NCBI GenBank assembly: GCA_026120035.1
Contig: JALRME010000009.1
Coordinates: forward strand, 310,001 to 374,000
Reading direction: 5' to 3'
DNA length: 64,000 nt
Source of the DNA: Coleophoma eucalyptorum
Taxonomy: Eukaryota > Ascomycota > Leotiomycetes > Helotiales > Dermateaceae
Shown here: one piece after another, positions 1 to 10,726 of the stretch
Layout: each line of letters begins with the position of its first letter
How positions within the stretch are numbered: the stretch's first letter is position 1
Position numbers and translations under genes: made by a program
The notes under the pieces: generated by a model
What the model saw: only the letters and a program-made list of their open reading frames with translations
Databases searched by the model: none
What the model was told of the DNA's origin: nothing

Positions 1-504
1 CGCTGGCTATTGCGTGGAAGAGGTAGGACCTGGTCCCGTTCGAAAGTAACACCGATATATTGTCTCTTAGGGTGCTTTTCTGGGTCCTTGTAATATTTCA
101 CATATCCGCACTCGGTAGCATAGATCGTGTGATCTCTTCCCATCGCACAGTTCTCTCCGGGGAACCAGTGCGTGCCTCGTTGACGAAAGATGATGTTTCC
201 GGGGATGACATATTGTTCTATTATTCAACTTGTGAGCACCTTCCACCACAACAGCCCACCAAAGTAGCAAGGACGGAAACCAACCTCCAGATTTCTTCGC
301 GCCTAATCGCTTTCCTGGCCCATCCTTTGCCTTATTGACGGCACCCTGTTGGTTATGCGAAGCATGTCTGACGAAGGTGAGGGATGGTTTGATGGCGAGT
401 TGGGCAAACGCCTCATTGAGACATGGCTGAGATCCTAAGGTTGCCGATCGCCCAATTGCTGCAATAGCTGCCCGCAAAGGCGGCTGTAATCGAGGAAGCA
501 GCAT
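1..504 (-). CDS. MRPL27: Mitochondrial large-subunit ribosomal protein bL27m, 3' end beyond window
   Basis: This is a mitochondrial ribosomal L27-family protein, a component of the large subunit near the peptidyl-transferase centre. Exon 1 is 504-285, the intron is 284-218 (67 nt) and exon 2 starts at 217 and runs off the left edge. Joined, the protein has an N-terminal presequence rich in Arg/Ala with no early acidic residues, then [20 protein letters not shown] and, further on, [20 protein letters not shown], which is the L27 core signature. Fungal members carry an additional C-terminal region that would lie outside the window. The start is 210 bp from the divergent LCL2 start. Family identification is firm; the true C-terminus is unseen. 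Confidence 0.93.
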
Positions 505-714
505 TTCTATGGTCTGTTGAGCTTCAAAGGCAGTGATGGAGCTCTTAATTGTCGTTGTCGCGAATATAATTTCTGCTTAGTCATCCATCATTTTTCTAAC
601 GTCGAGTCGCGTTGCCTTATCCCGGCAAGAGCCAACTTGTTCAGATGAAGTCCAAGGACGACCGAATTCTCAAACTCTACTTTCATTCAACTAACCATTT
701 TTTTCTTGCGCACT

Positions 715-1198
715 ATGACGAGATTATTTTCTTTCGTTATGGCTGTGGCTTTGCTCATGATTAGTGGAGTCCAAGCACAATTCCAGTTCTTCGAGCAGAT
801 GTTCAATGGTATGCCCCCTCCTACGCTCTTCGTGGTATATCTTGCAAGCAACTAATAGCTATGTAGGCCAACAACAACATCACCATCAAGCCCCACAGAA
901 TGTTCCCAGCGACTCCAACTGGTATCAATCACAATATGAGAATGGTATACTCTTTTCCATCTTACTCCCTTTGCAAACGAGCCAGATGCTAACGTACTCA
1001 ATAGCCCACTGTGACAAGTATCTCTGCCCAGACACTCTAGCTTGCGTACACTTCCCACACCACTGCCCTTGCCCACACCCGGCATTCGAAGAGAAGTTTG
1101 AGCTTGGAGAGAGCAAGGCTATTTGCATCTCGAAGGGAGGGTTCAAGGCTGGGGAGGCGGCAAGGAAGGTCGAGCTGGCTAGAAAGGGATTGATTTAG
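715..1198 (+). CDS. LCL2: LCL2-like small secretory/ER protein
   Basis: Exons are 715-808, 867-944 and 1005-1198 (121 aa; phases agree). The protein begins with a hydrophobic signal peptide (about residues 1-22, ending VQA), then FQFFEQMFN and a Gln/His-rich stretch. The conserved C-terminal half includes [20 protein letters not shown], with regularly spaced cysteines suited to disulfides in the secretory pathway. This matches the fungal long-chronological-lifespan protein 2 (LCL2) family, typically about 120 aa, which has been linked genetically to ER-associated degradation in yeast; the biochemical role is not known. Its 3' end converges on the glutamyl-tRNA synthetase gene. Confidence 0.9.
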
Positions 1199-1450
1199 AT
1201 GTGAAGAAGACAGGACGAAAATTTATAAGCTTGATACAAAGAGAGAATTAAAGATCTTAAAGAGCATCAATATATCCCTGGGTTTAAAGCACTGGCCCAA
1301 CTAAAATACTCCTTTCAGTGGAGAGACTTCTGAATAGAGGGCCGAATTTTTATAAAATGCGCCAAGTAGACCAACATGACTTTCTCATTTCTCGTTCATT
1401 CATTCAGCTAGCCTGATGCATTGAATCTAGTAAATCTTGAACTCAAATAA

Positions 1451-3516
1451 TCACTTTGTCTTTCCCGTAGGAATGTTAAACAGAATCAGTGGCTCGCCGT
1501 CCTTTGCTGCCTTATCGACTCTGAAATATCCCTTTCTCTCCAGCTGGATGATATCGTCCTCCTTCAGATCCTTAGCGTTGCCGTCAACCAGGGCATCTGA
1601 TGTGAACTCAGTCGTTTCGTTGAGGAAATCTTCCAAATTGTCATCTTCCTCAAGCTTGTCCTTGCTGATCATGTAGTCGAAATCATAGAGCTTGGCCTTC
1701 ACAAGTTCTTGGCCCTCAGTGGACAGCCAAGTAACCTTTTTCTCGGTCTTCTTGAAGTCACCAGCAAGGTGCAGCTCAAGCTCAATAGAAGTGATTGGGT
1801 TAGAACCATTAATCTTGCGTACAATGGCGTTACCCCAGTTCATGAGGGTAATCTCCTCATCTTGCTTGAACAACTTAACATCCTCCTGATCAAGCAGGAG
1901 GTGCTTGCTGAACGCAACTTTTTTCGTACCGATGGCTGGGTTCTTGTTATGCTTTGGCTTATCTTCAGTATATGGAGCTTCTGGGCCAGCGATGGTGATC
2001 TCGGCCTTGACAGCATCTTTTACATCAACAGCAGTGTGTCTTGGGGCGACAGGGTCGATCTTTTGCTTGTTTGAGGCCCAGAAGTTTGTCCAATCCATAA
2101 CAACGATGTTTCGGCTAGGCCCTTGCTTCAAGATGAAATCTCTAAGTGCTGGGATGGTCATACCACGTCGTCGAACACCACGGATAGTAGGCATTCTTGG
2201 ATCGTCCCAGCCCCACACTCGACCAGTGTCGACCATCTTGGTCAACTTCCGCTTAGAGAGGAAAGTTCGAATGAAATTCATTCTGGCAAAGTCCCACATA
2301 TAGACATGGCGCAGCTTCAACGTATCCAAAAACCATTGGTATTGTGGGTTTCGGTCTGTGTACTCAGTGGTTCGAAGTGCGTGAGTTACTCCCTCGATGG
2401 AATCGACAATAGGGCAAGCAAAATCGTAGGTAGGATACATCTTCCATGTTGTACCAGTTCGGTGGTGAGGAAGAAGGTTGCAGCGGTAGATGACGGGGTC
2501 TCTCATGGCCTTGTTTGGGTTGTCGACCGACATCTTTGCACGGATGCAGTTCTTCTGGCCGATCTCGGTTCCCTCCTTCATCTGCTCGAAGATACCAAGA
2601 TTGTACTCTATGCTCTCATCACGACGCTTACTTGGGATACCATCCATTCTCTGTGCTCGCATAGTCTCCTGATCCGTATCGTCTGCATATGCATGGCCTT
2701 CCTTGATCATGCGAATACAATAGTTGTACAGAGTCTCGAGATGGTCACTGGTATAGCTCATCTTGTCCGGTACCACACCGATGAGCTTCAGATCTTCGAT
2801 AATCGAATCCTCATATTCTTGCTTCTCCTTTGAAGGATTTGTGTCGTCGAATCGGAGTAAAAGGGTGCCTTTGTAAAGCTCGTGTGCGAAGTAATCGTTC
2901 AGGAGGGCGGCCTTCATGTGTCCAATATGGAGGTATCCACTATGTTTTGTTAGAAGCTAAATAGAGAGAGATGAGGAAGCTGCACATACGATGGCTCAGG
3001 TGGAAATCTGGTAACAACGCCCTTCTCGACATCTTGCAAGGCCAAATCATAGCTGCCACCCTTTTTGCTTGCTGCCATGTTCTTGGCTTTCCTCTCATCT
3101 TCCTTAGCCTTTACCTCTGCCTGAATCTCTGGGTGTGTTGCCTCGACGAATGCGAACCATCTTGCAACGTTTGCGAGGGAGCCTTTGCGGACGAAGGCGA
3201 GGGCAACTTTGTTGCTTCGAATTGCAGTCCAGATTTTGGTATCGATCTCGCTGATGGAGTGACCATCGAGATAGGTTCTCAAAATCAAGTGCTTGTCTAG
3301 GGCGACTAGATGTGGCTCATTGGACTTGAAGTCTGGCTTCTCCAGCCCTGCGGCGACTTGAGTCAACTCGTCTACCTTCATGTTTGCGAATGCTTGTAAA
3401 GTTTGGACGGTTGGAGGGGCTTCGAGATTTAATCTTGGTGGGGTCTGAGTCAAGTCGGGAGTGGAAGAACGCTTATCCGAAGAAGCTAAAATTGTCTGGA
3501 AACCGTACCTGAGCAT
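1451..3516 (-). CDS. GUS1: Glutamyl-tRNA synthetase, cytosolic
   Basis: Exon 1 is 3516-2990, the intron is 2989-2940 (50 nt) and exon 2 is 2939-1451 (671 aa). The protein joins glutamate to tRNA-Glu in the cytosol. A GST-like N-terminal domain (about residues 40-150), which in yeast docks on Arc1, precedes the class I catalytic core. The HIGH motif GYLHIGH is at 177-183 and straddles the exon junction; a KMSKS-like loop is present as FLSKRKLTKM, followed by the GWDDPRMPTIRG segment and the C-terminal anticodon-binding beta-barrels. The family is usually about 700 aa, and the extreme N-terminus here looks short and atypical. Only 37 bp separate its ATG from the divergent MRPL1 ATG, so no space is left for a longer 5' exon unless it overlaps that gene. 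Confidence 0.95.
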
Positions 3517-3553
3517 CTCATCAACAGCATCAAGAAATCGTTAAATAGCAATC

Positions 3554-4527
3554 ATGACGCCTTCAACAGCGTGCCTAGCTCAGCTGAGCAGGCTTTGTAT
3601 ATCAGCAAACAGGCCAACAGTAAACGCTATCTCTGCCAGATCCATCTCATCGACGGCGACGCGATTAGCACCAAAGACAAATAAAACCGCTAGTCGAGGT
3701 TCGAATCCACAGAAGAACAAGAAGAAGGGAGAAGTGGTTAAGAAGAAGAAGACTAGCTCTTCCTTCCAGCAATATGACCTGAAGCCAATGGAACAGTTCT
3801 CCCTTTGTGATGCAATGCGGTATGTCTAGTCTACGAGATGCGAAAAAGCCAAACTAACACCGAATACAGATATATTAGAGCATTTGAAGTTGGACAACGA
3901 CCAACATCAGTCAAATACGAGATGGCGATCAAGCTCAAAACATTGAAGAACGGTCCAGTTGTGCGAAACCGACTACGATTACCTCATCCAGTGAAGACGG
4001 ACTTGCGAATATGCGTCATCTGTCCGCCAGATTCTGCACACGCCACAGCAGCAAAGGCGGCAGGAGCTACTTTGGTTGGAGAGGAAGAGATTTTCGAAGC
4101 AGTCAAGGATGGCCGTATCGAATTTGACCGATGCATTTGTCAGGTCGACTCCCTGCCCAAGATGAACAAGGCGCAAATGGGAAGATTCTTGGGACCTCGT
4201 GGATTGATGCCCAGTGCAAAGATGGGAACGGTGGTTAAGGATCCTAGTGCGGTTCTGAAGGATTTGATCGGTGGAGCGGAATACAGAGAACGCTTGGGCG
4301 TTGTAAGAATGGCTGTTGGACAGTTGGCATTCACTCCTGAGGAGATGCAGAGAAACATTCGGGTTTTCATGGAGGCTGTCAAGAAGGATATGGCACAGCT
4401 CAGCGAGAAGATTAACAAGGAGCTTGCGGAGGTGGTACTGAGCTCGACGAACTCGCCCGGATTCAGTCTCAACGGAGACTTCAGAACTCCAAACTCAGTC
4501 ACCCCACGAGAACTATCAACATCATGA
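3554..4527 (+). CDS. MRPL1: Mitochondrial large-subunit ribosomal protein uL1m
   Basis: Exon 1 is 3554-3819, the intron is 3820-3869 and exon 2 is 3870-4527 (307 aa). The N-terminal 70 residues are basic and Ser/Arg/Lys-rich, as in a mitochondrial presequence. The body is a ribosomal L1 domain: YDLKPMEQFSLCDAMRYIRA at the junction, ICVICPPDSAHATAAKAAGA, and the L1 signature LGPRGLMPSAKMGTV around 210-225. L1 forms the mobile stalk of the large subunit that handles deacylated tRNA. It is head-to-head with GUS1, so a cytosolic and a mitochondrial translation gene share the promoter. It converges on COG2. Confidence 0.95.
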
Positions 4528-4771
4528 AATGTACAATTGTAGGAAATAGCTGTATGATAAAACAAGGATTTCTTTTATACCCCAAACTCCTACGCTACCT
4601 TATGCAAAGAAGACCCTTGTGGTACTTGTGATCCTTTCCATTGGAGTTTTTGAACCTTCAGGTTGCCTTTTGAGTACGCCATCTACCTGACCACAACCAA
4701 AGCTCTCTTCCATAGCATGAAGCCATTATCGACCGTCACCCCCTTCCTTTTGTCTCTCAATTGGTGAAGCT

Positions 4772-5632
4772 TTACTTCGATCTTGAGTCACCAAGAACCT
4801 TAATAGCTTCTTGACCAGCCCCAAGATCACGGTAGCTTCCAAGTATCCTAATAACCCGTGAATTGCCAGCTTCTCCTGCCGCCAAAGACTGCTTGAGCGC
4901 AGTATTGAGATCAAGTAAAATAGTATTCCTGACGCGTTGCAGTCGAGGTTCCTGTGCTATGATGAACGGATGGTCTGGCCCTACTGATTTGGACAGGTGT
5001 TCAACATATCGACAGTCGATGACAAGTTGTTGCAACTTCTTTGCATTCGCTCCACCAACGTTGCTCTCGGGAAGATCCTCTTCGTCCTCTTCTTCATCAT
5101 CACTGTCACTCCAAGTCTCCTCGTCAGTCCCATTGACCGACCGACCTAGCGAAGCGACCATCAGACGATCCTCGAGCTCCTCCAAACGAGCATCAACCTC
5201 CAAGAGCTTGCGACCAACAGCAATCTGCTTATTAACACCCTTCTTCTCGGCAAGCAACTCATCCACTTCGATCTTCCTCTCCCTCACCTTAAGTCGCACA
5301 TCCTCCACACCCCTCTTGAACCCCAGCAAACCAACTCTAACATCCTCAACCTTCTCCTCACCACCCTTCAGATCGGAGCCCAGGCTCAGAAACTGTTCGT
5401 AATTGGTGTTCACGAGATCCAGCAGCTCCTTTGACAGGGCCTGTGAGCGTTCACGCAAGTCAGACCGTAGGTCCTCGAGAGTTTGGTGGCGCTCTGATAG
5501 GGTGGACAGATACGTGGGAGCATCAAACTCTTCACTGAGGAAATCCTCGCGCGGAAGGGCTTTAGGCCATGGGAGGTTGTCCTCGTCATCTGAGATGTCC
5601 CCAGCAGCTCCCCCAAAATAGAATTTACTCAT
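4772..5632 (-). CDS. COG2: Conserved oligomeric Golgi complex subunit 2
   Basis: This is a single-exon gene of 286 aa. COG2 belongs to lobe A of the COG tethering complex, which captures vesicles for retrograde traffic within the Golgi. The N-terminus (PWPKALPREDFLSEEFDAPT, residues 22-41) and the long heptad-rich helices that follow (about 45-160: LSERHQTLEDLRSDLRERSQ and further) are the COG2 N-terminal domain. An acidic Asp/Glu/Ser stretch lies near 175-185. Filamentous-fungal COG2 proteins are short like this one, comparable to yeast Cog2. The ATG at 5632 is the first in frame. The gene is divergent from hapX across 1.4 kb. Confidence 0.92.
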   Translation of the reverse strand: MSKFYFGGAAGDISDDEDNLPWPKALPREDFLSEEFDAPTYLSTLSERHQTLEDLRSDLRERSQALSKELLDLVNTNYEQFLSLGSDLKGGEEKVEDVRVGLLGFKRGVEDVRLKVRERKIEVDELLAEKKGVNKQIAVGRKLLEVDARLEELEDRLMVASLGRSVNGTDEETWSDSDDEEEDEEDLPESNVGGANAKKLQQLVIDCRYVEHLSKSVGPDHPFIIAQEPRLQRVRNTILLDLNTALKQSLAAGEAGNSRVIRILGSYRDLGAGQEAIKVLGDSRSK

Positions 5633-6046
5633 CGTTTCCTGGACTCCCTAGGCCGGCTGAACTACGTGCTGGGTGCGAGGGTAAGGTGATACAAGGAAAG
5701 GAAGGGTAAGGATTAGGCAAGTTAATATTGGACGATGGAATCCTGTGGCTTGGAATTCGTTCCTGCTTAGCTTTCGATAGCTGTGGTTGGTTGGTTGTCT
5801 GGTTGGTTGGCCGTACGTATGTGGTGAATTCAGCGTCCGTGATGGACCTGGCTCTCAATAAGCCACGTCCTGGCAGTTACGACCGGTAGTCGGCGCTTGT
5901 TACAACCGCGGATGATAAAGTCAGGTAAGGTAAGGTTGTTGCGCAGGTTTTACATAGATGGACCCTGAACTGTGCTGGGGATTGCCCAAGGCCACGGCAG
6001 CCGAAGCGCCTTTTCTGTCGTCAGCTGCGGAGGCTCAATGGTCCAA

Positions 6047-6055
6047 ATCTGATAA
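6047..6055 (+). promoter_or_regulatory. Candidate SreA/GATA iron-repressor site (distal)
   Basis: ATCTGATAA matches the extended consensus ATCWGATAA bound by SreA/URBS1-type GATA repressors. It lies about 1 kb upstream of the hapX start codon. That SreA represses hapX in iron sufficiency is known in Aspergillus; binding here is inferred. Confidence 0.5.
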
Positions 6056-6715
6056 GATTTCCGACACTGATTTGCATCACGGCTCCACCGCGTCCTGCCA
6101 AGATGACAGAGTTTATTGTGACCGCAAGTCACAACTTCAAACGGAGTGGGAAAGCAGGTATTAGTAAAGTGATAGACACTGGGTGGGCCTCCTTGTTATC
6201 TAGGAGAAGCATGTGAATTATGTATGTGATCTTGTTCCTCAGTCAGGATGAACAGAGGCCAGTCTCATGTAAGCATTGACTCGTTGCTGAATCCAAGAGC
6301 CGAAAATGGCCTGCCATCCTTGTACTTAGCTGAGAGATACTTACACGTGACACCCACTTCTCTCATTGCACGGTTGGAAGAATCCCTGGGGACAGAAAAC
6401 ATCCGATCCGATCGGCTTATAGTTCGACCACGCAAACAGCTCATGCATTCTCGTTCCTATAGTTAAATTGCCCCGTCTACACTCCTCAGATCATCGATAG
6501 GCACCAGGCTCACACCTTGTCGCGTCTGACTCCACGTTGTAGGATGGTATAGTACATGACTGCCAAAGCAGGAGCATCGCTCAAGTGCCCTACTGCCCTT
6601 CTCATCTTGCCCTGGTCGCTCTTGAGTTCCTGTTACATGATCGGTGGGACGAGAGTTGTGTCCAAGGCAGCTCTATTCCTCTTTCGCTCCTGCGCTATGA
6701 GACTGCCCCGGGATG

Positions 6716-6720
6716 ATTGG
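6716..6720 (-). promoter_or_regulatory. CCAAT box in hapX promoter
   Basis: ATTGG on the + strand (CCAAT on the minus strand) lies about 330 bp upstream of hapX and 70 bp from the proximal GATA-type site. CCAAT is the core site of the HapB/C/E complex with which HapX acts. A pentamer alone is weak evidence. Confidence 0.3.
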
Positions 6721-6788
6721 CTCTGAGCCACCAGGGTGGGCTACCGATAATCGGCGGCAAACACACCATCTGACTGGCTCAAAAGATC

Positions 6789-6797
6789 TTATCAGAT
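6789..6797 (-). promoter_or_regulatory. Candidate SreA/GATA iron-repressor site (proximal)
   Basis: TTATCAGAT on + reads ATCTGATAA on the minus strand, again a perfect ATCWGATAA, 253 bp upstream of the hapX ATG. Two perfect nonamers in one 1.4-kb promoter is unlikely by chance and fits the known SreA-HapX feedback loop. Confidence 0.6.
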
Positions 6798-7049
6798 GAA
6801 GATTCTGCTCTTGCTTTCCACTTTCATAAACCCCAGCTTGCCCCTCGAACGACACGAACATCGGCACTTTGGACTTTCTTTCTTTTGTTTCGAGCCTCAA
6901 TCGAAGCTCGAATCAATTGACGTGATTGTGCATCCCCCACCATCTGCTCTATTTAATGGTCACGACGACTTGCTTCGTTCTACTCACAGCTTCCACTCCC
7001 AGGTCACCTGCCGCCTGTTCGTGCCGAACACTGCACAACGCTAGCGACT

Positions 7050-8618
7050 ATGGCCTCACCACCAACTCCATGCAGCTCAGCAGGATCCCCGCCTTCACTG
7101 GCACCAGCACCTCCAATCCTGGCCATCAAAACAATGAATAATTCAAATAATGCTTCGCTTTCTCCAGCCTCTGGACTGGCCACGCCGACCATTGTCACTC
7201 GTAAAGAATGGATCATCCCGCCGCGTCCGAAGCCAGGACGAAAGCCTGCCACGGATACACCTCCCACGAAGCGGAAGGCTCAGAACAGAGCTGCACAGAG
7301 GGCCTTTCGAGAGCGACGAGCAGCGAGGGTTGGAGAATTGGAAGAGCAGCTCGAAGAGACCAAGGAGGAGCAGCAGAGACGAGAGGCTGACTTAAGAGAT
7401 AAGATCCAGCGGCTTGAAGCGGATGTGCTTCGCTTCAGCGGTGAGGTTCAGTCATGGCGAATTCGATGCGACACGTTAGATCGCATTGCGGAGTATGAGA
7501 GGCGAGAGAAAGAAGCTGCTTTCACGGAATTATCATATCTACGGAATGGTTCTCGCACTACCGGAACTGATGCTGTCCCTCTTCCACCACGACGTAATCG
7601 ACATCAAGGGCCGAAGGAATCACCTTCCTTACCATCAGCCTTGACACCTACGCCGGTTGAACCTGCTGGCTGTGGCAACTGTACACCAAATCAGTGCCAG
7701 TGTCTAGACGAAGCACTCAAGGTCTCTACGTCAGTCTGTGGAAAGTGCAACGCCGGAAGCAATTGCGAGTGCTTGGAAGCTACTATCAAGGGCACTGCCC
7801 TCGACACCTCAAGTTCAAATGCCCATAAGCGGCCTTTGTCTCCGTCGGCAGAAGACTCAAACGAGAAGCGTCTTCGTTCAGGCTCGTCTACGCCACTTGA
7901 GATCGATTTCACGGCACAGTTCTCTTCAAAGCCTATCATTAATCACGTTATCCAATCCCAAGAGATCGCAGATCCGATTGTCTCTCGTCCAACAGAGTCG
8001 TGTGGGTTCTGTGCTGACGGAGGATTCTGTGTCTGTGCCGAGAACGCCGCTCATGCTCCCGATGAGCGTGAGAACCGCCTCGCCCCTCTGCTGAACGATA
8101 TGACTCCACCACCTTCAGACACTGATGTTGACGGAACTCAAAACTCCATCAAGCTTCCATCATTACAACCAAATCAGATGCATCGGCCGATGGGCGCTCC
8201 GGCTGCTTCCAACTCGTGTGTCAATGGTCCGGGTACTTGTGCGCAGTGTCAAAGTGATCCCAAGGCCGGGCTTTTCTGTCGGTCACTGGCAGCGATGCGT
8301 GAATCATCGAACTCGGCTCCACCCGAGGGCTGCTGTGGTGGCAAGGGGGCTGGTGGCGGATGTTGCAAATCAGCTCCAGCTGCTGCGCCTATCCAGCAGC
8401 AGCAGCAGCAGCAGCCTCCAAGCCTGTCTGTTGCAGATACCTACAAGACTCTGTCAACCCACAGGAATTTTGAGCAGGCGAGCGATGAGCTGAACACTTG
8501 GCTAGGACGACTCCACGCCAACCCCCCTCATCATGCAGGGCGAGCACCTATGGAAGTCGAGGCAGCAAGTGTCATGGGTGTCCTGAAGTTATTTGATAGA
8601 CGCTTTGGTCGGGGCTGA
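7050..8618 (+). CDS. hapX: HapX-type bZIP iron-homeostasis regulator
   Basis: This is a single-exon gene of 522 aa. HapX binds the CCAAT-binding complex (HapB/C/E), represses iron-consuming genes in starvation and, through Cys-rich iron sensing, activates vacuolar iron storage in excess. Visible parts are: a CBC-interaction segment at about 51-66 (RKEWIIPPRPKPGRKP); a bZIP basic region 74-94 (KRKAQNRAAQRAFRERRAAR) with a coiled coil to about 165; and four cysteine-rich regions, CGNCTPNQCQC (208-218), CGKCNAGSNCEC (230-241), CGFCADGGFCVC (318-329) and CAQCQSDPKAGLFC (397-410). A further CCGGKGAGGGCC (428-439) precedes a polyQ tract (449-455) encoded by CAG repeats. The domain order is that of Pezizomycotina HapX. 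Confidence 0.96.
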   Translation: MASPPTPCSSAGSPPSLAPAPPILAIKTMNNSNNASLSPASGLATPTIVTRKEWIIPPRPKPGRKPATDTPPTKRKAQNRAAQRAFRERRAARVGELEEQLEETKEEQQRREADLRDKIQRLEADVLRFSGEVQSWRIRCDTLDRIAEYERREKEAAFTELSYLRNGSRTTGTDAVPLPPRRNRHQGPKESPSLPSALTPTPVEPAGCGNCTPNQCQCLDEALKVSTSVCGKCNAGSNCECLEATIKGTALDTSSSNAHKRPLSPSAEDSNEKRLRSGSSTPLEIDFTAQFSSKPIINHVIQSQEIADPIVSRPTESCGFCADGGFCVCAENAAHAPDERENRLAPLLNDMTPPPSDTDVDGTQNSIKLPSLQPNQMHRPMGAPAASNSCVNGPGTCAQCQSDPKAGLFCRSLAAMRESSNSAPPEGCCGGKGAGGGCCKSAPAAAPIQQQQQQQPPSLSVADTYKTLSTHRNFEQASDELNTWLGRLHANPPHHAGRAPMEVEAASVMGVLKLFDRRFGRG

Positions 8619-9579
8619 CGGATTGGAATGGGTAGAGGTTAAAGGGAATGATACCATTGACGCGTAACATGATGGGTCTGTACATAAGACAGTAGGAATG
8701 GTTTCTTGGCCAGTTATATGCGAGATAGGTGGCGTTCATAGGGAAGACTTCATAGTCAAAAGTTCATTTGTGGCGAAGTCTATTCCAATTTACCACCGTT
8801 TTACCATTCATGAGGAGTTGACTAAAATGATTGATGAATCTTTAATATTTATCGATACCAGCATTTCTCTCATTTTTCTCTCCTCGCTGTACGGCGCACA
8901 TCGGGGCACGCCTAAATACGGGGAGATCCAAGCAAGAAATTCCCTGGCCTATCTTGACCCACGTGCTTTCCATGGTTGGTTTTCCATTTTTCTTATCAGT
9001 TTCCCACACAAACGCAGATTAGATCTTGTCACCTTCCACAAATCCTCAAGCGCTCACGTTTCCCGCCCAGGCTTCGGGACTACTACCTGCCTTTGGTGCT
9101 AGTCTCAGCCGTCTGATTCTCTCACCTTTGCTGCTCTCTTCTATTTTGCGAATGAAGTTCGTCTTGATGTTAGAGTGCTCTGGGGACATGTTCCTTACTT
9201 CGGGGGATTGATTGGTCGGTGTCTTTGGTCAGCTCCAGGACCTAAACCATGGGCTTCTATTTCCCATCCGTATTGAGGGCTCTGATTGCGTCGGGAGGAG
9301 ATGCGAGAGTACATTAAGGTACTGTACCTAGCTGCATCTGCAGGCCGGTGGGGATCCTTGCATGAAAATGTCGTCAGGGAAAGTGCAAGCTCCAGGTAAT
9401 TACTGAGAATTTCTTTGAGCTGGTTACCCGGTTGAGAAGCTGCGGAGTCGCCGCGCCTCTTACGTGGAATATATAATGTAGCTCTTGGGTAGCTTTAGGT
9501 CTCTGTCTCTCCCTCTCTCCCTCTCTCCCTCGACCTCTTCTGCTTTCTAGGGAATTGTTTTTTGCGTGTTCTGGCAATC
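8619..9579. other. hapX 3' region and RNase T2 promoter
   Basis: No convincing gene. Just upstream of the RNase gene, about 9501-9540 is a CT-rich pyrimidine tract of repeated CTCTCC units, a common fungal core-promoter element. Confidence 0.5.
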
Positions 9580-10726
9580 ATGAAGCTCTCTACTACTGCT
9601 ACTGCTTCGGTTGCGCTCTCCGGAGCTGCTTCCGCTTCTTTGTATGGAGAGAGTAATCTCAATCATACCTGTGCATTGCGTTCGTACACATTGCTTCCCT
9701 CAATTGAATACGGTGATCCTGACTGGCAATCCCATAGAAACCCCTTTCCTCTCCTGCTCTGCTGAAGCATATCCCAACATCACCGATTCGTGCTGTACCG
9801 AGACCTTTGGTGGTTTGGTCCTAAGCACACAGTACTGGGATACCTATACTGGGCTCGAATCCTCGGGCCAAATCCTTCCCAAGGACACTTGGACGCTACA
9901 TGGACTGTGGCCTGACTATTGTGATGGTGGGTTGATATGCAAATGGTCTTTGATTTTGTTGGAATTTAGGTGCTAATCATGGTTATTTTCTGCAGGTTCT
10001 TATACTCAGTACTGTGATCTTACTAGACAATATGATCCTGTCCCATCACCAAACACGACGGATTATCCTAGCACAGGCACTGTGGTACCTACATATAATG
10101 GTAGCACTGTTGATACCTTCCTTGCCCCATTCGGGAAATATGATTTGCTAGCATACATGAAGTATTTCCTCACTCGTAGAACAACCTAGATCAGCTGCTA
10201 ATATATAACCAGCAAATACTGGGTATCCCAGGGTTCCTCCAACCCCTCGTTCTGGGCTCACGAGTTCTCCAAACACGCAACCTGCTTCTCATCCTTCGAC
10301 TTGCCTTGCTACGGACCCGAATACCGAGAACATGAAGACGTCGTAGATTTCTTTACCACAGCACTATCCTACTATCAGGGCCTCCCAACCTACAACTGGC
10401 TCTCCTTCGCCTCCATCACCCCTTCAAACACCACTTCCTACTCCCTTAGTGCCATCCAATCAGCGCTCACCAAAAAATTCGGCGCTCTGCCTTATATTGG
10501 CTGTTCCGGCCCCCGGTTCAATGCCACCGCTGCAGGAAACGGAACGTTGGACAACGGATATACGGTTCTGAGTGAAGTGTGGTACTACCACCATGTTTTG
10601 GGTAGAGTCCAGAATGGACGTGCTGTTCCAGTTGATGCTAGCATCAATGGTGGTAGTGTGAGCAGCTGTGCGACAACGCCGGGAGCTTTGAAGTACTTGG
10701 AGAGAACGATTGGAAGTGAGGCTTAA
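9580..10726 (+). CDS. Secreted ribonuclease T2
   Basis: Exons are 9580-9679, 9738-9926, 9996-10161 and 10213-10726 (322 aa; all phases agree). A signal peptide (MKLSTTATASVALSGAASA) directs it to the secretory pathway. Both catalytic segments of the T2 family are present: CAS I as TWTLHGLWPDYC and CAS II as FWAHEFSKHATC, which together hold the two catalytic histidines and the Glu/Lys pair. Paired cysteines and several N-x-S/T sequons fit a secreted glycoprotein. T2 RNases cut single-stranded RNA through a 2',3'-cyclic phosphate and serve in RNA scavenging and stress responses. The gene converges on a Zn2Cys6 regulator 442 bp downstream. Confidence 0.95.

Larger units (their letters stand above)
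5633..7049. other. COG2-hapX divergent intergenic region
   Basis: This stretch of 1.4 kb has no convincing gene. It must hold the promoters of both COG2 and hapX and a probably long hapX 5' leader. Two perfect ATCTGATAA motifs (6047-6055 on +, 6789-6797 on -) and ATTGG/CCAAT boxes at 5727-5731 and 6716-6720 are the notable content. Confidence 0.6.

Noticed and set aside
3685..3710. GGTTCGAATCC resembling a tRNA T-loop
   Set aside because: It lies inside the MRPL1 coding exon and no cloverleaf can be built around it.
5958..6466. Short open frames upstream of hapX
   Set aside because: No coding character or splice chain; they lie in the promoter/leader region and overlap regulatory motifs.
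7050..8618. Other long frames overlapping hapX on both strands
   Set aside because: They lack domains and are explained by the codon bias of the hapX frame.
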